Part shown: piece by piece, positions 15,601 through 19,617 of the stretch
Layout of the letters: each line of letters opens with the position of its first letter
Position numbering within the stretch: the stretch's first letter is position 1
Source: CBDUQP01 sp965369385
GTDB lineage: Bacteria > Planctomycetota > Phycisphaerae > SM23-33
Reading direction: 5' to 3'
Length of the DNA: 19,617 bases
Assembly: GCA_965369385.1 (NCBI GenBank)
Contig: CBDUQP010000056.1
Span: forward strand, 1-19,617
Program-made: the position numbers and the translations under genes
The notes under the pieces: model-generated
The model's input: only the letters and a program-made list of their open reading frames with translations
Database searches by the model: none
What the model was told of the DNA's origin: nothing

Positions 15601-15719
15601 AATGCGGACGGGCTGTTGAAGCTCATCCAGATGACTCTTTGGGATTCTCCCAGAACGCATGACGATAGTACCGCAAGCAGAGTGAACGCGAACAGAGACG
15701 CGGCGAGTGCATTTCGCAT
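12618..15719 (-). CDS. Large secreted glycoside hydrolase-like protein with C-terminal CBM9-type domain
   Basis: This 1033-residue exported protein probably acts on polysaccharide outside the cytoplasm. The N-terminus is a signal sequence; LSSC at 18-21 fits a lipobox, so C21 may be lipidated, with VLG-ES at 22-26 as an alternative signal peptidase I site. Residues ~25-290 look like beta-sandwich modules. Residues ~290-620 form a clan GH-A-like barrel: FFEVGNEYN places a likely acid/base at E402 (after N401), and LHATEFGWT places a likely nucleophile at E502. Residues ~620-840 are further beta-rich modules. The end (~845-1033; DSVQFAFDLD, YEITFPWSELG, IGFSMVVND) resembles CBM9/DOMON-like sugar-binding domains. 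AAAGG precedes the ATG at 15719. It is the third gene after lacI and the pseudopilin. I cannot assign a GH family; the two glutamates are placed by motif only. Confidence 0.82.
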   Translation of the reverse strand: MRNALAASLFAFTLLAVLSSCVLGESQRVIWMSFNSPSALKPWKQYADGKETPGAAILVGGKDGKLSMPLPKPGTKRVSRKIALPAQKTPAKRWFQIELTVRGPGLEYNDMDMLIQRHYADGKSEWYERGKGNGYFAKIPATWLGRRIYTRGTLPAGVTAITVHMKAKCVKPPAEMRLKNVALILIDRGMMFQSDRIGNIFPGESGMVSLSVPAPQNIKAGTITLRDEELTVLKTIPLPKGQDWIDIPLPTRGYYDIVATATYNDGKTERVKTSATVVGPLIPEAERMKSRFGFNGCFRDMDVFAGARWDRRFVNHARIYKNGPRKIPAKIIPRSRYNANLTSVYCFSSQPEWLLTNKRPASDTNSHHFYPMRDTKGLEAMFRHEQKVIQQKKVKFFEVGNEYNCTWKGTPKELVEHHKQVYEAIKAIDPDTQVIGLSPAMIDMAWIKKHVDLGVLKYMDVLGFHPYVKATMPEAEFIGKVRELKAYMKSIGKEDMPLHATEFGWTIPPGDWQRPVTELTQGRYCSRSLVLLAAEEIDAIMYFMQYMWRPFGYSIANTDYTPRPAYAAYANTVRHLTNTTGAGKILRLTPTTYVALFNRYGKTVAIAWDIEKTTAAFIPGKKLSVRSLTGRLIDSAEKDAFAVSPSAIFAKLDDLAYYNIKTVKSTKVRQGWRVRMPWTPVWVPAELELKGKTVRIPIDAKPGKYTMIGRTPTGWQAVELEVAVLLSIQSATLAPETPGKPRSLVIKVRNEQPTAAAVQVTAAFKSLRALPTITVKIHPESTKNVIVRLPKLKSARQYKGFVTANTPKNGRSVKAKVRVSITHMPLPLRKNDSWDSLPVMDFSKWHQFGGGANQPRKIAPADCSATLQLGHDSIGIHARVVVRDDKHVQTRTPKLMWMDDSVQFAFDLDADKPWVANAGGKDGHYKVYEYGAALKDGKVITYRWLAYDGKLKAQVVPENLKAKVTRTGDKTVYEITFPWSELGMKSRPKAPAAIGFSMVVNDTDPGRKNGITLFSGIVDAKVPQEFGKLWILE

Positions 15720-15769
15720 TGGTGGGCCTTTCTGTTGGATTGTTTGTGTTGCGGTCCGGCGGGAGGGTG

Positions 15770-16531
15770 TTACTGGGGAAGCCAGTGATACTCTTGCATG
15801 GCTTCGCTGCGTTTCAGGAGATTGGCGTGGCCGTCAATGTATCCGAATGTCTGGCGGTTCACGCCGTGATAGCCGTCGGCGGGGACGCCTTGTCCGAATG
15901 CGGGGTACATCCCGGACAGGTCCTTTGCGTGCTGCCACGCGTTGTAGCCCATCGCGCCGCCCGGCCAGTTAATCCTTCGGAAATTTCCGCTCCAGTGCCA
16001 TTCGCCCAGCAGGAACTGATCACCCGGGTCGCTGAAGGTATCCACGCGAAAGTTTGCGTTGTCATATGCGTATAGCCAGCTTGGGTTTCTCCAGACGATT
16101 CGCGAGTAGCTGCGCGGCGTGCCGGTGTCAGATCCGTATTGCCTGACTATTTGATCTGCCGGGCACACAAAGACGCCGCTGAAGTCTGTCGGGCGAGCCG
16201 GGGCGGGGAAAGGGTTGTCAAGGTATTCCCTACCCAGCAGTGCGTCCCATATGTTAGCGAAGTCGCAAACGCCACCGATGTATGGGAACGGCGCCAGGAT
16301 CAGTCCGTTGTGGTCACGGAAGTAGAACTGGTATGCCAGGTTGATATTCCTGACGTTACTCAGGCATCCCGTGGCTTGGGCGGCTTCTTTCGCCTTGCTT
16401 AACGCAGGCAGCAGGAGGGATGCCAGTATCGCTATGATGGCGATGACGACCAATAGCTCTATGAGCGTAAAGCCGCGGCCGTCGGGAATTCGTCTGTGGT
16501 TCACGATGATTGATCTATCTGTGCGTCTCAT
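15770..16531 (-). CDS. Type II secretion/pilin-like protein with prepilin N-terminal cleavage motif
   Basis: The protein of 253 residues starts with a basic leader ending in G20, then FTLIELLVVIAII, the class III signal cut by prepilin peptidase between G20 and F21; E25 is the conserved +5 glutamate. The hydrophobic helix continues to about residue 45 (ASLLLPALSKAKE), after which GCLSNVRNINLAYQFYFRDHNG is the standard start of the planctomycete/lentisphaeral pseudopilin group. The rest contains the closing YIDGHANLL typical of this group (H-G-x-x-N-x-x-x-x-DGH-x-x). Such proteins occur in many copies per genome, often next to carbohydrate-active genes; their exact role is unsettled. I chose ATG 16531 because GGAG lies 7 nt upstream; an ATG at 16543 adds four residues. 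It starts 16 nt after the lacI stop and ends 50 nt before the secreted gene. Confidence 0.9.
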   Translation of the reverse strand: MRRTDRSIIVNHRRIPDGRGFTLIELLVVIAIIAILASLLLPALSKAKEAAQATGCLSNVRNINLAYQFYFRDHNGLILAPFPYIGGVCDFANIWDALLGREYLDNPFPAPARPTDFSGVFVCPADQIVRQYGSDTGTPRSYSRIVWRNPSWLYAYDNANFRVDTFSDPGDQFLLGEWHWSGNFRRINWPGGAMGYNAWQHAKDLSGMYPAFGQGVPADGYHGVNRQTFGYIDGHANLLKRSEAMQEYHWLPQ

Positions 16532-16547
16532 GACATGCTCCATACGA

Positions 16548-17564
16548 TCACGCTGTTGGCGGTGGTGCGGTTGATCCGCGAACTATCAGTTTTGTGGGCA
16601 GCAGCACGGTCTGTGGGGTGGGGCGGTAGTCGTCTTCCTCATCGATACGCTCCTGTATCCTGAAAAGCAGCAGCTCGGCGGATCGCCTGCCGAGTTCCAT
16701 GGCATCCTGATTGACGGTGGTAAGCATCGGCCTGATCGACTTGGCAACAGCCAGGTCGGCGAAGCCGGTTATCGACAGCTCATCGGGAATTCGCACGTTT
16801 GAGTCATAGGCAGCCGCGCGAACCATTGCAGCCGCCTCGTCGTTGAGGCTCAGGATGGCAGTTGGCCGATTCGGCTGGGCTAACCACCTCCTGGCGTCAT
16901 CGTACGCGTCCTGGTAGCTGCCTTCCTTGGAGACCCATTCCGGCCGCAACCGTACTCCCTCGTGCAGCATTGCATCGCGGAAACCTTCAAAACGCTTGGT
17001 CAGTATTCCACAATTAATCGCGATCTTGCGATGTCCTAGTTCTATCACATGTTTTGCGATGGCGTATGCGCCTTCGTAGTCGTCGCTGCAGACCAGATCG
17101 GCTTCGTCATGAGGTATCTGCATGTCGATAAGGACCATCGGAGCGTGGAAGCTTCTCATTTCTTCCATGTATGTTCTGGGGTCAATCGCACCGGGGGGAT
17201 ACATCAGGATGCCGTCCACACGCCTTTCCGCCATCGATCGCAGAACATGCGCTCCATCGCGAAGGGAGGTATCCCAGTTGATGATGAACCCTTCATAGTT
17301 GTTGGCGTGCAGGGCGTTGACGATGCCCGTCATGACCGTACCGACGAATTCGAGGTGGAAGTCGTTAATGGCGATGCCGACGGTTCTCGTTCGCTTCTCC
17401 TGGATACTGCGGACCAGCGCATTGGGGCGGTAGTTATACTTCTCGGCCACGTCCGTTATCCGCTGACGGGTGTTGCCGCTGACGCCGGTTTTTCCTCCAA
17501 GTGCGTTGGATACGGTGGCCTCCGAAACGCCGCATAGCGTCGCGATTTTCTTCATTGATATCAT
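16548..17564 (-). CDS. LacI-family transcriptional regulator
   Basis: This 338-residue protein represses sugar-use genes until a ligand binds its periplasmic-binding-like domain. The N-terminal HTH is canonical, MKKIATLCGVSEATVSNALGG (from residue 4), followed by the hinge helix region NYRPNALVRSIQEKRTRTVGI. The core has the expected DGILMYPPG, VLIDMQ, CSDDYEGAYAIAKHVIELGHRKI, GFRDAM, ILSLNDEAAAMVRAA, ITGFADLAVAKSIRPMLTTVNQ and ELLLFRI segments. ATG 17564 fits the usual family start, with GGA about 8 nt upstream; the frame is open to 17687 without similarity. It is the first gene of the lacI / pseudopilin / glycosidase-like cluster, and a promoter overlapped by a palindrome lies just upstream, so autoregulation is likely. 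The inducing sugar is not predictable. Confidence 0.94.
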   Translation of the reverse strand: MISMKKIATLCGVSEATVSNALGGKTGVSGNTRQRITDVAEKYNYRPNALVRSIQEKRTRTVGIAINDFHLEFVGTVMTGIVNALHANNYEGFIINWDTSLRDGAHVLRSMAERRVDGILMYPPGAIDPRTYMEEMRSFHAPMVLIDMQIPHDEADLVCSDDYEGAYAIAKHVIELGHRKIAINCGILTKRFEGFRDAMLHEGVRLRPEWVSKEGSYQDAYDDARRWLAQPNRPTAILSLNDEAAAMVRAAAYDSNVRIPDELSITGFADLAVAKSIRPMLTTVNQDAMELGRRSAELLLFRIQERIDEEDDYRPTPQTVLLPTKLIVRGSTAPPPTA

Positions 17565-17598
17565 TGGGTGTTCCAGAACGTCGATTATGTCAGAATGC

Positions 17599-17637
17599 AG
17601 TCTAACCTGAGCGAATGAAAATATCAAGTACTTAAGT
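17599..17637 (-). promoter_or_regulatory. Promoter and operator-like palindromes of the lacI cluster
   Basis: On the minus strand TTGATA (17627-17622) and TAGACT (17604-17599) are spaced by 17 nt; the predicted start is about 28 nt before the lacI ATG. Two overlapping 8-bp palindromes, AAGTACTT (17626-17633) and ACTTAAGT (17630-17637), abut and overlap the -35. A second CTTAAGT occurs at 17765-17771. They lack the central CG of many LacI-family operators. Confidence 0.5.
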
Positions 17638-17945
17638 TGGGTATGTTGTGAGCAGAAATCAAGCGGTATGGTCGCAAAAAGGGCCAAATTGACGATGGAG
17701 TCAGGCGAGAGACTGAAATATGTAATCTCTTGATCGCGACGGGCGATATGCGAGGTGTTAACGCCTTAAGTGATCAGAAGTCTAAGATTTACAGCCGCCC
17801 GGCAAGCTCGATCAAAGTTATCTCAGGGCGGCAGAGGAAGCGGATTGGGGGTAGCAGGATGCTTCTCTCGCCCGGCGGCGCGGGTGACGTTCGGAGATCC
17901 GCCCTGCTCTCAACAATACTACGCAACAACATGTTCGCAGGTTTG
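17638..17945. other. Intergenic region, no gene recognised
   Basis: No convincing gene lies between the lacI promoter and the end of the XRE-S24 gene. A distant 8-bp inverted repeat, CAGGGCGG (17824-17831) and CCGCCCTG (17899-17906), lies downstream of the XRE-S24 stop on the minus strand; the 67-nt gap makes it a poor terminator candidate. Confidence 0.45.
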
Positions 17946-18983
17946 TTATTGGCGGATTCTGGCGAGCACTTTGAGGGACCAGACCAGTTGCTTGGCGTCA
18001 AAGGCTTGCGGGGAGAGTTGTTCGTTTATGGGGATGAGGTGCACGGTGTCGGCTGCGCGGCGGAAGAGTTTGCAGGTGACGCCTATCTGGTTCTTCAGTT
18101 GTATAACGGCCGGTTTGCCATCGGTGGCGGGTACAGATGGGCTGAGTATAACGATGTCGGCATGTCGGAACTCCGGGTTCATGGAGTCTCCATCGACCAT
18201 GAGTGCGAACGCATCTGGATATTGCGTTTTGATGGCCGACGCATTGACGAAGGCGGCCGTTCCGGACTCGTCCGGTTTGTTGAGTGTGATGATTGCGATG
18301 GAGCTTGCGGTATCGTTTTGCGTGGTCTGGTTGGCGTCATCGTGATGCAGGATTGAGGCGTGTTGTACCTGCCTGCCGGCGCTGCGCTGGTGTTGCTCGA
18401 TGATATCTGAAAGCATCGTTATGCCCAGTGCCTCTTCATTGTTTGCCCAGAAGTGAGGCACGCCGGCAGCGGTTCTTCCCAGCACGGGAATCCACGCATT
18501 GGCGGGTTGCTGTGTTGAGTCTGGGGTGGCGTGTGTTGCAGCATCCGCCTGAGGTTCGGATACGTAGTCGGCGGTCGTCTGATCGAGTTCGGTGGATTCC
18601 GCAGCACCCTTGGCAGGGAATGCCATTGATGCTTCGAGTATGTCCAGAAACGCCGAGAGTGGTCCGACGGCATTGGGGCACCGTGCCAGCAGTGCGGCAA
18701 CTCTCTGTACGGCAGGATGGTCGGAGGGTACTGTCGACTCGGCCAGATCGCCTGTAAGCAGCCATCGCAGGTCAACTTCTGCCACGTTGGCGATTCGCAC
18801 AAGGATGTCTGCTGGTGGCACACGCTGGTCTTCGTAATAGTCGTATGTGCTGGGAGAAATACCTAACAGTCTCGCAAAGCGAGACTTACCGCGAGGGCCT
18901 GCGATCTCCAGGCGAACGGCAGCGATTCGCTGGCAAATATGGAGCGAATCCTGCGAGTCAGAAACATTAGAACTTATCCGCAT
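17946..18983 (-). CDS. XRE-type HTH / S24 peptidase-like repressor (LexA/CI-like)
   Basis: The 345-residue protein combines an XRE helix-turn-helix (about 17-78; KSRFARLLGISPSTYDYYEDQRVPP) with a C-terminal S24 domain (about 235-345). Ser267 in VDGDSMNPEFRHAD and Lys305 in GVTCKLFRR are the catalytic dyad, 38 residues apart as in LexA. GRTAAGVPHF supplies an Ala173-Gly174 pair like the LexA/CI self-cleavage site. The stretch between cleavage site and Ser is about 93 residues, far longer than the ~35 of LexA, and is rich in H, Q, D and N. AAGGGG lies 11 nt before ATG 18983; an ATG at 19034 has no ribosome site. A promoter and a palindrome lie upstream. It could be a stress or prophage-type switch, but no phage genes surround it. 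Confidence 0.9.
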   Translation of the reverse strand: MRISSNVSDSQDSLHICQRIAAVRLEIAGPRGKSRFARLLGISPSTYDYYEDQRVPPADILVRIANVAEVDLRWLLTGDLAESTVPSDHPAVQRVAALLARCPNAVGPLSAFLDILEASMAFPAKGAAESTELDQTTADYVSEPQADAATHATPDSTQQPANAWIPVLGRTAAGVPHFWANNEEALGITMLSDIIEQHQRSAGRQVQHASILHHDDANQTTQNDTASSIAIITLNKPDESGTAAFVNASAIKTQYPDAFALMVDGDSMNPEFRHADIVILSPSVPATDGKPAVIQLKNQIGVTCKLFRRAADTVHLIPINEQLSPQAFDAKQLVWSLKVLARIRQ

Positions 18984-19006
18984 ATGTGAAAATTCCCCTT
19001 GATTTT

Positions 19007-19018
19007 GCACGTAAGTGC
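19007..19018. promoter_or_regulatory. Operator-like palindrome in the leader of the XRE-S24 gene
   Basis: GCAC-GTAA-GTGC, set within a near-symmetric TTGCAC/GTGCGAA context, lies between the predicted start of transcription and the ATG at 18983. It is a fair candidate for autorepression by the XRE protein. Confidence 0.45.
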
Positions 19019-19052
19019 GAATAAAATTATGCATAACTCAAGTATATAGATA

Positions 19053-19080
19053 TTATTAGGACATCTTGAGGTTTTCGCAA
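19053..19080 (-). promoter_or_regulatory. Promoter of the XRE-S24 gene
   Basis: On the minus strand TTGCGA (19080-19075) and TAATAA (19058-19053) are spaced by 16 nt in AT-rich DNA. The 8-bp word ATGCATAA occurs on either side, at 19029-19036 and 19095-19102, as a direct repeat with a palindromic ATGCAT centre. Confidence 0.5.
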
Positions 19081-19162
19081 GGGTAAATTTGATCATGCAT
19101 AATAAAGGGATGTAATTAGTAGTCTGTAATAGGAAGAATGTTAGATGGCACCCCGGCCGCAA

Positions 19163-19180
19163 TCCCGATGTACATCGGGA
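19163..19180. repeat. Perfect 18-bp palindrome
   Basis: TCCCGATGTACATCGGGA is its own reverse complement with no spacer. It lies outside any gene, directly before the second copy of the dispersed repeat. It could form a cruciform or be a protein site or a REP-type element. Confidence 0.8.
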
Positions 19181-19196
19181 CCGGATAATAACTTAG

Positions 19197-19272
19197 GAAT
19201 ACAGCAGCACGACTGGTCTTCGCTCTGCAAGCTACGTCGCGACAAGTCAAATTCGCCGTTACAAAGAACCAG
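19197..19272 (+). repeat. Dispersed repeat, copy B (short core)
   Basis: This is the compact partner of the copy at 2212-2337: GAATAC (19197-19202), GACTGGTCTTCGCTCTG (19211-19227), an 8-nt core, and the 37-nt end block (19236-19272) starting GTCGCGACAAGTCA. The orientation is the same as copy A. Confidence 0.75.
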
Positions 19273-19617
19273 GGGAAGAATATCTCAAAGCTTGCAGGGG
19301 AGATTGTTCACGCGGAAACTGATGCAACAGCAAGTGCTCTTCGACGCCGTGGGCCAACTGGAGCAGGCGAAATCTACCTAGGCCGAATCCTCCGCCCGGG
19401 TGATGTCGGGCAGTTGAGCCGGGTGAAACAGGGCGAATCAGCAGAATGAGGCAAAACGCAAGTCGACAGGCGGGAAGGAATCTCCAATATCCAGGCGTCC
19501 GGATTGTGGAACGCCACACTCGCAAGGCGACATTTAGGCTATTTATGGCGATTGTGCCTTGGGTGTGCGAGATATTTCTCTGGCGGTAGATAACGTGAGT
19601 TGTCATCAATTCTTCTG
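19273..19617. other. Window end, no gene recognised
   Basis: Frames are open for about 70-115 codons on both strands here, but none has a ribosome site together with a sequence I recognise. The plus frame ending at 19381 (RLFTRKLMQQQVLFDAVGQL) and the adjacent frame reading EIVHAETDATASALRR could be decayed coding DNA; I cannot name either. Confidence 0.4.

Noticed and set aside
17730..18356. 208-codon plus-strand frame opposite the XRE-S24 gene
   Set aside because: It covers the antisense of the catalytic Ser/Lys region and has no own motif or start signal.
19163..19272. CRISPR or integron attC reading of the palindrome and repeat
   Set aside because: There is no regular repeat-spacer pattern and no attC-type paired RYYYAAC/GTTRRRY ends.

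Overview
The window most likely comes from a planctomycete-like bacterium, probably of the Phycisphaerae. I infer this from four things: a pseudopilin of the FTLIELLVVIAIIAILASLLLPAL class beside a LacI regulator and a giant secreted glycosidase-like protein; a FlgM of planctomycete style; a C-terminal domain fragment of a kind I associate with planctomycete and verrucomicrobial surface proteins; and an XRE-S24 repressor. No 16S or other decisive marker is present. No tRNA, rRNA, CRISPR array or intact mobile element was seen.

Layout. 1-2128 (+): the 3' three quarters of mnmG, then a stand-alone flgM. 2129-2616: a dispersed repeat, a strong intrinsic terminator and a cluster of inverted repeats that looks like a control region. 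2617-6494 (+): a compact three-gene signalling operon, made of an excisionase/BldC-type HTH-receiver protein, a cytoplasmic HDOD-histidine kinase and a receiver-GAF protein. 6560-9005 (-): a B12-type radical SAM protein preceded by a PfkB sugar/nucleoside kinase, the latter with a good sigma70-type promoter and a leader hairpin. 9274-9924: a scar where a truncated ISL3 transposase meets a truncated conserved-domain gene on the other strand. 9959-10162: a terminator and two GGGAC palindromic repeat elements. 10197-12511 (-): ahcY (S-adenosylhomocysteine hydrolase) and trpF. 12618-17564 (-): a lacI / pseudopilin / secreted glycosidase-like cluster, read from a promoter upstream of lacI. 17946-18983 (-): the XRE-S24 repressor with its own promoter and an operator-like palindrome. 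19035-19617: AT-rich control DNA, an 18-bp perfect palindrome, the second copy of the dispersed repeat, and no recognisable gene.

How the parts work together. The 2617-6494 operon reads as a self-contained phosphorelay: the HDOD kinase is the natural donor for both receiver proteins, the N-terminal HTH of the first gives a DNA output, and the GAF of the last may give a ligand-responsive output. The lacI cluster reads as a substrate-induced polysaccharide-use locus. ahcY recycles the SAH left by methylation reactions; trpF is an ordinary biosynthetic gene except that its catalytic cysteine position holds glutamate. The most unusual points are the trpF substitution, the dyad-rich region before the signalling operon, the dispersed repeat with a variable core, and the head-on pair of gene fragments at 9.5 kb.
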